Positions 1 through 7,279 of a DNA stretch of 64,000 nucleotides are shown here, in pieces (within the stretch, counting starts at the first letter, position 1; each line of letters starts with the position of its first letter). The translations under genes were made by a program, and so were the position numbers. The notes below the pieces were generated by a model. It saw only the letters and a program-made list of their open reading frames with translations, made no database searches and was not told where the DNA came from. The stretch spans positions 30,861-94,860 of the forward strand of contig SFDE01000007.1 of NCBI GenBank assembly GCA_004558805.1, written 5' to 3'. The stretch comes from Faecalibacterium prausnitzii (GTDB lineage: Bacteria; Bacillota; Clostridia; Oscillospirales; Ruminococcaceae).

Positions 1-543
1 CTGAACGCCGCCGGCATCGACACCGAGATTCTCCACGTAGGCGGGCAGCCGGTGGGCGGCTGCATGGGCTGCGGCGGCTGCCGCAGCGGCAACGGCTGCG
101 TCTATGGCGGGGTGGTAAACGAGGCGATCGAAAAGGCAAAGACCGCCGACGGCTTTGTGTTTGGCAGCCCGGTGCACTACGCTTCTGCCAGCGGCAACAT
201 GACCAGCTTTATGGACCGGCTTGCCTACGCCGGCGGCAAGTACCTTGCCTACAAGCCTGCTGCCATCTGCTGCTCTGCCCGCCGTGCCGGTACCACCACC
301 ACGCTGGACCAGCTGGTGAAGTACCCGCAGTTCTTCCATATGCCGCTGGTAAACGGCTCCTACTGGGCAATGGTCCACGGCTCCGACGCCCAGCAGGTAC
401 TGCAGGACGCCGAGGGCTGCGCCGTGATGCAGCAGCTGGGACGCAACATGGCGTGGCTGCTGCAGTGCATCGAGGCAGGCAAGGCGGCAGGCATCTGCCA
501 CCCGGAAAACCCGCCCCGCCCCATCACCAGCTTTATCCGGTAA
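1..543 (+). CDS. Flavodoxin/NADPH-dependent FMN reductase family protein (5' partial)
   Basis: The reading frame is open from the first base, so the start codon lies upstream; 180 residues are visible. A Cys-rich stretch (GCMGCGGCRSGNGC, around residues 20-34) followed by FGSPVHYASASGNMTSFMDR matches the iron-sulfur flavoprotein branch of the flavodoxin-like NAD(P)H:FMN oxidoreductases. In these the SPVY-like motif contacts FMN and the Cys cluster can hold a 4Fe-4S centre. Probably a cytosolic redox enzyme of unknown substrate. A strong terminator follows directly. The family call is good, the physiological role unknown. Confidence 0.85.
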   Translation: MNAAGIDTEILHVGGQPVGGCMGCGGCRSGNGCVYGGVVNEAIEKAKTADGFVFGSPVHYASASGNMTSFMDRLAYAGGKYLAYKPAAICCSARRAGTTTTLDQLVKYPQFFHMPLVNGSYWAMVHGSDAQQVLQDAEGCAVMQQLGRNMAWLLQCIEAGKAAGICHPENPPRPITSFIR

Positions 544-560
544 ATCTTTTCCATTGGCTC

Positions 561-590
561 AAAGCTCTCCCCTCAGGGGAGAGCTTTTTT
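561..590 (+). terminator. Rho-independent terminator of the flavodoxin-like gene
   Basis: Perfect inverted repeat AGCTCTCCCC/GGGGAGAGCT around a short TCA-type loop, followed by six T residues, 18 bases after the stop codon. Confidence 0.85.
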
Positions 591-600
591 GCTGCCCACT

Positions 601-800
601 GATCACCAGCCACTAGCTCTCCCCTCGGGAGAGCTGTCGAGCGGATGCGAGACTGAGAGGGTTTGCGTGGCAGCTTTTGCCCGTTACCCTGGATGTTGTT
701 GCTAGCGGTTTTGTCAATGCTTTCCCCCGACCGGGGGAAGCCTTCAGTGGAAACCGCCGGGTCAGTGGTCAGTCACTAGTCACTAGTCACTGAAAGGGAG
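601..800. repeat. Dispersed GC-rich intergenic repeat, copy 1
   Basis: No gene is seen between 544 and 920. The stretch at about 614-660 (AGCTCTCCCCTCGGGAGAGC, then GTCGAGCGGATGCGAG and ACTGAGAGGG) is the reverse complement, with one base missing, of 18,437-18,486. The stretch around 719-760 (CTTTCCCCCGACCGGGGGAAG, then CCTTCAGTGGA) recurs at about 16,050, 18,545 and 47,810-47,930. A short tandem TCACTAG motif sits at 770-790. The blocks are modular and self-complementary, as expected of small non-autonomous or REP-like elements. Confidence 0.7.
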
Positions 801-807
801 GGATACC

Positions 808-840
808 ACAAAAAACTGCCGCACCCTGAGGGTGCGGCAG
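808..840 (-). terminator. Terminator of the small-peptide/FHA operon
   Basis: The 11-bp perfect stem CTGCCGCACCC/GGGTGCGGCAG is followed on the minus strand by TTTTTT. It lies about 80 bases past the stop codon of the last peptide gene and closes the long minus-strand cluster. Confidence 0.85.
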
Positions 841-842
841 CC

Positions 843-1295
843 GGGGAATGCAATAATAAAACTGGAAGAGACGCGCCGATTATCTTGATCGTTTTAAAAT
901 CAGATCAGCAGCGTTTCTTTTTACAGACCAAATGCGTTGAACAGGTCGCCGATGCCGTAGAAGAAATCGCCGATGGTCAGGCTCAGGGAGCTGCCGTGGT
1001 CAGCAGTGTAGACATAGCCGTCGGAATAGGTGTAGACATTGCCCTTCTGGGAAACAACTGCACCGTGTGCCTGCTGCAGAGTCTTGGACTCGGAATCCCA
1101 GGTATCGTATCTGGTATTGCGGAACATTCTGCCAAAGGCGTAGAACACCTCTGCGATGATGCCGCCGCCCTGGGTATAGGTCATTTCTTCCTCGTTCAGC
1201 ATTGCGCAGGAAGCGGGCAGCTGCAGGTTATTGTTTTTCATGATGCAACACTCCTTAGGTATACGCTCTCTTCCAGTTTTGTTATTGCATTCCCC
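843..1295. repeat. 29-bp inverted repeat pair flanking the last peptide gene
   Basis: Positions 843-871 and 1267-1295 are inverted copies of one another with 28 of 29 bases matching; the difference is T857 versus the complement of G1281. They enclose the whole of the last peptide gene (921-1241). The right copy replaces sequence that differs in the two other intergenic gaps between peptide genes, although the bases on both sides of it are shared with those gaps. It could be an invertible segment, a gene conversion scar or a folding element. Confidence 0.6.
921..1241 (-). CDS. Small protein with double-glycine-type leader, paralogue 1
   Basis: 106 residues, one of four tandem paralogues. The N-terminus contains MLNEEEMTYTQGGG (residues 14-27), which has the acidic, Glu-rich pattern ending in Gly-Gly seen in leaders cut by peptidase-containing ABC exporters. 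The rest (about 80 residues) is aromatic and Gly-rich and ends in GDFFYGIGDLFNAFGL, conserved in all four copies. A good AAGGAG site precedes the ATG. It is the last gene before the operon terminator and is flanked by a 29-bp inverted repeat. The sequence fits a secreted peptide or bacteriocin-like product, but no exporter, modification or immunity gene is visible; function unknown. Confidence 0.75.
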   Translation of the reverse strand: MKNNNLQLPASCAMLNEEEMTYTQGGGIIAEVFYAFGRMFRNTRYDTWDSESKTLQQAHGAVVSQKGNVYTYSDGYVYTADHGSSLSLTIGDFFYGIGDLFNAFGL

Positions 1296-1330
1296 TTGGA
1301 GAGCTGTTTTTACACGGCTTTACGCCGGGC

Positions 1331-1660
1331 TTACAGACCAAATGCGTTGAACAGGTCGCCGATGCCGTAGAAGAAATCGCCGATGCCGTAGCTGATGCCG
1401 CAGAAGAAAATGCCGATGCTCCGGCTCAGGGAGCTGCCGTGGTCAGCAGTGTAGCCACTGTCCTTTTGGGAAAGAGGATGACGGCATATCGCCTGCAGGT
1501 CCTCGGAATCGTAATTTCCGGTATCGTACCAGGCAATGCGGAACGTTCTTCCAAAGGCGTAGAACGCCTCGGCAATGATGCCGCCGCCCTGGGTACAGGT
1601 CATTTCTTTCTCGTTCAGCATTGCGCAGGAAGCGGGCAGCTGCAGATCATGGTCTTTCAT
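1331..1660 (-). CDS. Small protein with double-glycine-type leader, paralogue 2
   Basis: 109 residues, same family as its neighbours, with leader MLNEKEMTCTQGGG. It differs most from the others in the middle (the YTYSDGYVYT segment is shortened to SGYTADHG). It also carries an internal duplication near the C-terminus, FFCGISYGIGDFFYGIGD, which lengthens the conserved hydrophobic tail. The gene start is preceded by TAAGGAG. The start-to-start distance to the next copy is about 410 bases. Function unknown. Confidence 0.75.
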   Translation of the reverse strand: MKDHDLQLPASCAMLNEKEMTCTQGGGIIAEAFYAFGRTFRIAWYDTGNYDSEDLQAICRHPLSQKDSGYTADHGSSLSRSIGIFFCGISYGIGDFFYGIGDLFNAFGL

Positions 1661-1744
1661 AACACAACACTCCTTAGGTATACGCTCTCTTCGAGATCGT
1701 ACTCTCCTTGGAGAGCTGTTTTTACACGGCTTTACGCCGGGGTC

Positions 1745-2068
1745 TTACAGACCAAAAGCATAGAACAGGTCGCCGATGCCGTAGAAGAAATCGCCGATGG
1801 TCACACCCAGGGTGCAGCCGCCGCGGTCAGCGGTGTAGACATAGCCGTCGGAATAGGTGTAGACATTGCCCTTCTGGGAAACAACTGCACCGTGTGCCTG
1901 CTGCAGGGTCTTGGACTCGGAATCCCAGGTGTCGTAGACGAAATGGCTGAACATTCTGCCAAAGGCGTAGAACACCTCTGCGATGATGCCGCCGCCCTGG
2001 GTACAGATCATTTCTTCCTCATCCAGCATTGCGCAGGATGCGGGCAGCTGCAGATCATGGTCTTTCAT
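1745..2068 (-). CDS. Small protein with double-glycine-type leader, paralogue 3
   Basis: 107 residues, with leader MLDEEEMICTQGGG and tail GDFFYGIGDLFYAFGL. The middle carries DTWDSESKTLQQAHGAVVSQ, nearly identical to paralogue 1, so these two are the closest pair. The region upstream of its ATG (TAAGGAG and about 80 further bases) is almost identical to that upstream of paralogue 2, showing duplication of a complete gene-plus-spacer unit. Function unknown; it is grouped with secreted peptides only on the leader pattern. Confidence 0.75.
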   Translation of the reverse strand: MKDHDLQLPASCAMLDEEEMICTQGGGIIAEVFYAFGRMFSHFVYDTWDSESKTLQQAHGAVVSQKGNVYTYSDGYVYTADRGGCTLGVTIGDFFYGIGDLFYAFGL

Positions 2069-2152
2069 AACACAACACTCCTTAGGTATACGCTCTCTTC
2101 GAGATCGTACTCCCCTTGGAGAGCTGTTTTTACAGGGCTTTACGCCGGGGTC

Positions 2153-2473
2153 TTACAGACCAAAGGCATAGAACAGATCGCCGATGCCGTAGAAGAAATC
2201 GCCGATGACCAGGCTCAGGGAGCTGCCGTGCTCAGAGGTATAGACATAGCCGTCGGAATAGGTGCAGACATTGCCCTTCCTGGAAACGATCGCACCGTGT
2301 GCCTGCTTCAGGCTCTCAAACTCGGAATCCCAGGTGTCGTAGACGGCATGGCCGAACATTCTGCCAAAGGCGTAGAACACCTCTGCCATGATGCCGCCGC
2401 CCTGGGTGTAGGTCATCTCTTCCTCGTTCATCATTGCGCAGGATGCGGGCATTTTCAGTTCGTAGTTTTTCAT
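2153..2473 (-). CDS. Small protein with double-glycine-type leader, paralogue 4
   Basis: 106 residues, the first-transcribed and most divergent member (leader MMNEEEMTYTQGGG; DTWDSEFESLKQAHGAIVSR). The tail GDFFYGIGDLFYAFGL is conserved. It starts 69 bases downstream of the PP2C phosphatase gene on the same strand, with AAAGGAG before the ATG. It may therefore be co-transcribed with the kinase/FHA cluster and could be a secreted product or target of it. That link is positional inference only. Confidence 0.75.
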   Translation of the reverse strand: MKNYELKMPASCAMMNEEEMTYTQGGGIMAEVFYAFGRMFGHAVYDTWDSEFESLKQAHGAIVSRKGNVCTYSDGYVYTSEHGSSLSLVIGDFFYGIGDLFYAFGL

Positions 2474-2542
2474 GATTCAAAACTCCTTTGATTTTTATAT
2501 CCACCGTTCCCCTTCCAACGGGGGAGACGGCGAAAGCGATTT

Positions 2543-3520
2543 TTACCCCTTGATGCGGGTGAGCACCACGGTGGTATTGTCGTGGCTGCCGGGCACCAGC
2601 AGAGCCGTATCCACCAGCTTTTTTGCCAGTGCCAGAAGGTCCTGCTCCTGTCCCAGCATCTGTGCCAGACGCTCATCCGACAGGCAGCGGTACAGTCCGT
2701 CGGAGCACTGCACCAGGATATCTCCGGGCTGCAGCTCCATGGGATTGCGGTTGCCGCCGATGAGGCTCAGCTCGGGGATGCCCAGATAGCTGGTCAGCGC
2801 CGCCCGCTGGGGGTGGCACTGCGCCTCGGCGGGGGAAAGGGTGCCCTCCTGCACCATCTGGTCCAGACGGACCCCCAGATTGTGGTCCAGATTGAGCTGC
2901 TGCAGCTCCCCGGCACGCCACAGGTAGATGTGGCTGTCGCCTACGTTGCTCCAGTACAGCTGCCGGTCCCGGATAAACACCACCGTCAGGGTGGTGCCTG
3001 CCTCCAGCGGGCGACCCTGCCCGTCCCGGAGCTGCCGCACCTCTCCGTTGACCCGGAGGGCGGCCCTGCCCATCTCGGTGGGGATGTCCTCGGAGGCGGT
3101 GTCCATCAGGTGCTGGGTCATCCCCTGTGCCGCAAGGGCGCTTGCCAGCTCCCCGCCTTCCAGACCGCCCATGCCGTCGCAGAGCACGCAGACCGTACGG
3201 TCGTCGCTGCCGTCAAAGCAGACGGAATCCTGCTGGTTCCGGCGGGTGCCCACGGAGGTGTAGCTGGCAACTTCGGTCTGCCGGGTCTCAATGCTCTGTC
3301 CGGCGTTGTCCGGCTCCTGGTCCAGCAAAGGCACCGCAAGGGTCTGGGTCGCGTCGTCCAGCCCATCGCCGAACACCGACGCCGGGTCCCGCATCACGGT
3401 GCGGTCTGCATCCGCCGGTTCCGTCCAGAGCGCCAGCGGCAGGTCCATTTCCGGCACCTGCCGGGTGCTGTCGGGTCTGGGGGAGTCTTTTTTGAAGAGA
3501 TTCTTCCAGAAAGGGATCAC
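2543..3520 (-). CDS. PP2C-family Ser/Thr protein phosphatase with N-terminal extension
   Basis: 325 residues. Residues 85-325 form a complete PP2C domain: TRRNQQD (92-98), LCDGMGG (113-119), SNVGDSHIYL (191-200), CSDGLYR and HDNTTVV near the C-terminus. These Asp residues bind the two catalytic metal ions. The first 80 or so residues are low complexity and may be a regulatory tail. The start is GTG inside a GTGA overlap with the stop of the upstream kinase gene, so the two are translationally coupled, a kinase/phosphatase pair acting on the same substrates. Cytosolic; no membrane segment. Confidence 0.92.
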   Translation of the reverse strand: MIPFWKNLFKKDSPRPDSTRQVPEMDLPLALWTEPADADRTVMRDPASVFGDGLDDATQTLAVPLLDQEPDNAGQSIETRQTEVASYTSVGTRRNQQDSVCFDGSDDRTVCVLCDGMGGLEGGELASALAAQGMTQHLMDTASEDIPTEMGRAALRVNGEVRQLRDGQGRPLEAGTTLTVVFIRDRQLYWSNVGDSHIYLWRAGELQQLNLDHNLGVRLDQMVQEGTLSPAEAQCHPQRAALTSYLGIPELSLIGGNRNPMELQPGDILVQCSDGLYRCLSDERLAQMLGQEQDLLALAKKLVDTALLVPGSHDNTTVVLTRIKG

Positions 3521-5055
3521 TTTTCAATCACCAACCTAAACTTATACTTGGGGGACAGGACGTAAAAGACCGCATTGTCCTTGAGGGTATAGGGGCGGTT
3601 CTTTTCCATCGGTTTTTTGTCTTCCAACAGGGTGCCGAATTTGGACAGATCCCGCAGGATGAACTCTTTGCGTTTTTCGTTGTAATACAGCTCGCAGTGG
3701 GTGCGGCTGATCAGGTTGTCTGCCGGCATCATCACATCGCTGTTTGCCAGTCTGCCGATGCGCACCGTGCGGTTGGGCTCGATGAGCCAGCGGCGGCGGG
3801 AGACGATGTTCTCGCCAAAGATCGCCAGATCCAGATACGCCATCTGCTTTTTCCGGTGGAACAGTCCCCCCAGACCCTTGTGTTCCGGCATGGACTGTTC
3901 TTCCACGGCGCACTGCTGCTCCTTTTCTTCCTCCGGCTGGGGAGGCAGGGGGGTGGGGCGCACCTGCTGCACCGACTGCTGTACCGACTGTTGCACCGAC
4001 TGCTGCACCGGCTGCTGCACCGGCTGTACCGGGGCGGGCTGGGGCATCAGCGCCCGGAGATCGATGTTGAACTCCTCAGGGCGGGTGACCTTTTCCAGAT
4101 CCGCCATAAATTCCAGCAAGCTGCGGTACCGGTCGTGGTAGTCAAACGCCAGCGCCCGGTCTATGACCTCCGAAAGCTCCCGGGACACGCAGGGGGACAG
4201 CTGCCACAGCGGGGTGTACTGCGCCCCCTTGGCACGGCTGGGAGCGTCGATCATCTTCTGTCCGGAGACGATGAAGTAGAAGGTGGCTGCCAGAGCGTAC
4301 AGGTCGGTCCAGGGACCCTGATAAGGCTTGAGGGTATACTGCTCGTAGGGGGCGTAGTTGGGCTTGAGGTAGATCTTTTTGCCCCCGGTGCCCCGGTGGC
4401 GGAAGCTGCTGGCGGCGCCAAAGTCGATGAGCTTGATGTCGCCGGAGGTGGTAATGAGGATGTTCTCCGGGCTGATATCCCCGTGGAGCAGACCAAACCG
4501 GTGGACCTCCGCCAGAGCGCTGCCCACAAGGAACAGCATCTGCAAAGACATCCGGTAGTTCTGCTCCGGGGTGTGGTCCCGCTGGAAGCCCCGGAGGTTG
4601 CAGCCGTCCAGATACTCCATGACAAAGTAGGCGGTGGAGTTTTCCTCAAAGAACCCCCGAATGTCCACCACCGTGATGTTGCCCTGCAGCTCCTGCAAGG
4701 CACGTGCCTCTTCGATGAACTGCCGCTTGCCCTGCTCAAACTCCTCCCGGTCTGCATCCGCCCCAAGGCAGATATCCCCCCGGGATGTGCGCCCGGAGAT
4801 CAGGTTGTTGGGGTAGTATTCCTTGATGCAGCAGATGCTGCCGGTGAGCATATCCTTGGCGAGATAGGTGATGCCAAAGCCTCCCTGTCCCAGACTTTTG
4901 CCCACCAGATACCGGGCATTGAGGATGGAGAACCAGGGCAGGAATCTTGGGTCCGCCGGGTGCTCCAGCTGCGAGAAGCCGCAGTGGGGGCATCTGCCCT
5001 TTACCACTCCCTCCTGAAAACAGGAGGGGCAGAGGGTGTCCGTTACGCTGGTCAT
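3517..5055 (-). CDS. Ser/Thr protein kinase with N-terminal zinc ribbon and C-terminal FHA domain
   Basis: 512 residues. Order: zinc ribbon (C9, C12, C22, C25); Hanks-type kinase about 45-335 with GQGGFG loop (56-61), ATP-binding lysine in CCIKEYYP (K78), catalytic loop HGDISPEN (191-198) and metal-binding DFG (211-213); a Pro/Gln linker of repeated VQQS units; and an FHA domain about 425-505 with IGRLANSD and SRTHCE. FHA domains bind phosphothreonine, so the kinase may recruit its own or another kinase's products. The catalytic loop has HGD in place of the usual HRD. No transmembrane segment, unlike PknB. It is preceded by AAGGAG and coupled to the PP2C gene. Confidence 0.93.
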   Translation of the reverse strand: MTSVTDTLCPSCFQEGVVKGRCPHCGFSQLEHPADPRFLPWFSILNARYLVGKSLGQGGFGITYLAKDMLTGSICCIKEYYPNNLISGRTSRGDICLGADADREEFEQGKRQFIEEARALQELQGNITVVDIRGFFEENSTAYFVMEYLDGCNLRGFQRDHTPEQNYRMSLQMLFLVGSALAEVHRFGLLHGDISPENILITTSGDIKLIDFGAASSFRHRGTGGKKIYLKPNYAPYEQYTLKPYQGPWTDLYALAATFYFIVSGQKMIDAPSRAKGAQYTPLWQLSPCVSRELSEVIDRALAFDYHDRYRSLLEFMADLEKVTRPEEFNIDLRALMPQPAPVQPVQQPVQQSVQQSVQQSVQQVRPTPLPPQPEEEKEQQCAVEEQSMPEHKGLGGLFHRKKQMAYLDLAIFGENIVSRRRWLIEPNRTVRIGRLANSDVMMPADNLISRTHCELYYNEKRKEFILRDLSKFGTLLEDKKPMEKNRPYTLKDNAVFYVLSPKYKFRLVIEK

Positions 5056-5091
5056 GACCGCTCCTTCATCTTGCCTGTACAGGTTTGTTTA

Positions 5092-6165
5092 TCAGGCATT
5101 GAACTCAAAGATCTCGTTGCCCAGAGTGATATAGGCACCGCTGTTGAGCACTACGCTGGAACCTGCGGGGATCTTGTCGTCTCCCACAAAGGTGCCGTTC
5201 TTGGAGCCAAGGTCCTGCAGGGTGCACACGCCCCGGCTGCAGATGATCTTGGCGTGGGTGCGGCTGATGATGGGGTTGGGGATGATGATATCCGCTGCAG
5301 AGCCCTTGCCCAGCACCATCTCGGTGTTGTTCTTGAGCATAAAGACCTTGCCGGTGTTCATCTGTACCAGAGTGGCGACCACCTCGTTCTCGGTGCCGCT
5401 GCCCACGCTGCCGCCTGCATTGCCGCCTGCGTTGATGTTGACGATGCCGGTGTCACTGTTCCGATCCGGGTCATCCCAGTCGTAGCTCTCTTCCGGAGCG
5501 GCTTTGCCCTTGACTGCATAGGTCAGGATCACACCCACCAGTGCCAGCACCACGGCTGCCACCACGAGAAGGATCAGTGCCAGATGCATACCGGGCTTGG
5601 GGGTGGAACCGGACAGGTAGCTGCTCATCGTCTCCTTGCCGTAGCCGGCAATCGCGATGTTCACATGCTTGGCAAACCGCAGGAAGTACACCAGCAGCAG
5701 CTCCGCCACAGCGCCTGCCACAGCCACAAAGCTGACGACGTTCATGGTGAACAGGGAAGTGACCACAGCGACAACCACCAGAGCGGCAAAGACTGCCAGC
5801 AGCACCGGAGCTACCCAGCCGGCAGCTTCCTTCTCGGTGACCTTGTTGTGCAGCTCTGCCTTTGCAAATGCCTTCTCTGCCTTGGTCAGGTAGGAGGTCA
5901 CACTGGTGGGCTTGCCTGCAAGGATGTCACTTGCTGCCTCTTCCTCGGGGGTAGCAGGCTTCAGCAGCTCCCGGAAATCCTCATAATCCGTCTCGACGAG
6001 TTTGTACTTTTCCCCAGTGGTGTTGTCGGTGTAGGTGACCTTGTATGCCGGCACAAAGAGTGCCACCACCAGCATCACCGATGCCAGCCATACCATCACT
6101 GCGCCCAGCTTGCGACCCAGCGAGGCTTTGCCAAAAAAGGTTGCAAATTTCTGTTCCGTATTCAT
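5092..6165 (-). CDS. Membrane protein with C-terminal FHA domain
   Basis: 357 residues. The first strongly hydrophobic segment is near residues 20-41, an extracytoplasmic stretch follows, then three more segments (about 115-225) and a Gly/Asn-rich linker. The FHA domain (about 265-355) carries LGKGSAADIIIPNP, SRTHAKI and LGSKNGTFVGD, i.e. the canonical phosphothreonine-binding Gly/Arg/Ser/His/Asn set. The topology puts the FHA domain in the cytoplasm, where it could tether phosphorylated partners of the neighbouring kinases. AAAGGAGG precedes the start. Specific partner unknown. Confidence 0.85.
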   Translation of the reverse strand: MNTEQKFATFFGKASLGRKLGAVMVWLASVMLVVALFVPAYKVTYTDNTTGEKYKLVETDYEDFRELLKPATPEEEAASDILAGKPTSVTSYLTKAEKAFAKAELHNKVTEKEAAGWVAPVLLAVFAALVVVAVVTSLFTMNVVSFVAVAGAVAELLLVYFLRFAKHVNIAIAGYGKETMSSYLSGSTPKPGMHLALILLVVAAVVLALVGVILTYAVKGKAAPEESYDWDDPDRNSDTGIVNINAGGNAGGSVGSGTENEVVATLVQMNTGKVFMLKNNTEMVLGKGSAADIIIPNPIISRTHAKIICSRGVCTLQDLGSKNGTFVGDDKIPAGSSVVLNSGAYITLGNEIFEFNA

Positions 6166-6216
6166 ACCATGGAACCTCCTTTAAAATCGTTTGTAGTCCA
6201 AAGACTTACCCCTTGT

Positions 6217-7104
6217 TCATTTTCCCTGCTCCGGGACTCCGGCATGGGCGTGCTCCTCCAGGATCTCCCGGGTGAGCCGGAACTGCCCGGTGCCTGCGGG
6301 CTGCGGCTCCGGATGCAGCAGCCCCCACAGGGAGCGCCGGGGGCGGCAGCTGTGGACCAGGATGCTGGTGATGTTGTCGGTTTCTCCCCGGCGCTCACAC
6401 AGCCGGGTGACCTTTTCCAGTCCCTGTGCCATCCGGTCCTCCTCGGTGCTGCGGCAGAAGTTTTCCAGCTCCCCGGCAGTCACCCGGCGGCGGAAGCCGT
6501 CACAGCAAAGCAAAAAGCTCTGCCCCGGCTCCACGGTGCCGTAGAGGAAATCCGGGTTGGGCAGCTCCCCTGCCCCCACACACTGCCACAGCAGGTTCTG
6601 GCGGGGGTCCCGCCGTGCCTGCTCTGGGGTGAGCCGCCCTGCGTCTATCTCCTGCTGCACCAGAGAGTGATCCTTGGTGAGCTGGGTAAAGCAGTCGGTC
6701 AGGGAATACACCCGGCAGTCCCCCACGTGGCAGATGTAGTACCTGCCAGCCAGCAGCAGCAATATCTCCACCGTGGTGCCCAGCTGAAAGCCCTTTTCTT
6801 CCGAAAAGGTCTTTAATGCCCCGTGGACCTCTTCGATGAGCTGCGCCCACTCCCGGAAGATCTCTCCCTCCGGGTCCGGGTCCCGGCAGAGCTGGGGCAT
6901 CCGCTGACAGAACCACTGATGGAGCTGCTGCACCACCAGTGCGCTTGCCAGCTCCCCCATCTTCAGCCCGCCTACGCCGTCACAGATGGCGGCAAGGACC
7001 ATCTCCTGCCCCTCCGGGTCCCGGGCGTGGAGCAGCAGCAGGGCATCCTGATTGGTTTTTTTGCGGACCCCGATGTCCGTATAACACGCCGAACGAAACT
7101 CCAT
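6217..7104 (-). CDS. PP2C-family Ser/Thr protein phosphatase
   Basis: 295 residues from the ATG at 7104, chosen because the PP2C fold begins at once (MEFRSACYTDIGVRKKTNQD). The frame is open further upstream, but that part overlaps the small membrane protein gene. Motifs: KKTNQD, AICDGVGG, HVGDCRVYSL, LCCDGFRR and the terminal DNITSIL. All expected metal-binding Asp residues are present. It is the second phosphatase of the cluster and sits with the TPR kinase as the other sits with the FHA kinase, suggesting two kinase/phosphatase modules. Cytosolic. Confidence 0.9.
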   Translation of the reverse strand: MEFRSACYTDIGVRKKTNQDALLLLHARDPEGQEMVLAAICDGVGGLKMGELASALVVQQLHQWFCQRMPQLCRDPDPEGEIFREWAQLIEEVHGALKTFSEEKGFQLGTTVEILLLLAGRYYICHVGDCRVYSLTDCFTQLTKDHSLVQQEIDAGRLTPEQARRDPRQNLLWQCVGAGELPNPDFLYGTVEPGQSFLLCCDGFRRRVTAGELENFCRSTEEDRMAQGLEKVTRLCERRGETDNITSILVHSCRPRRSLWGLLHPEPQPAGTGQFRLTREILEEHAHAGVPEQGK

Positions 7105-7123
7105 GCGCCTGCCCTGCCTTCTC

Positions 7124-7261
7124 TCAGCGGTACTCCCGCTGGATCTCCTGCAGGACCTTTTTCTTGCGTCCATGGAGCACTGCGCTGCCAATGATCGCCA
7201 GAAGCACGGCGGCAACCACCAGTGCAATGCCTGCCGCCAGCAGGATCTGTCCCATCGACAT
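7124..7261 (-). CDS. 45-residue single-pass membrane protein
   Basis: The short frame starts MSMGQILLAAGIALVVAAVL, giving one transmembrane helix (about 5-28), followed by a basic tail with HGRKKK and ending in REYR. AGGAG stands nine bases before the ATG. It fits exactly between the TPR kinase (18-base gap) and the PP2C gene (19-base gap) on the same strand, which argues for a real gene. Orientation should be N-out with the basic tail inside. Role unknown; possibly a membrane anchor or regulator for the adjacent kinase or phosphatase. Confidence 0.65.
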   Translation of the reverse strand: MSMGQILLAAGIALVVAAVLLAIIGSAVLHGRKKKVLQEIQREYR

Positions 7262-7279
7262 CCTGATCACTCCTCTCCC

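Noticed and set aside
1439..2491. A 350-codon open frame on the plus strand across three peptide genes
   Set aside because: It is antisense to the tandem repeats and its product is internally periodic only because the peptide genes are duplicated; no ribosome site.
3697..6816. A 1039-codon plus-strand open frame
   Set aside because: It runs antisense through the kinase, FHA and PP2C genes, whose motifs are unmistakable. Long antisense frames are common at this GC content.
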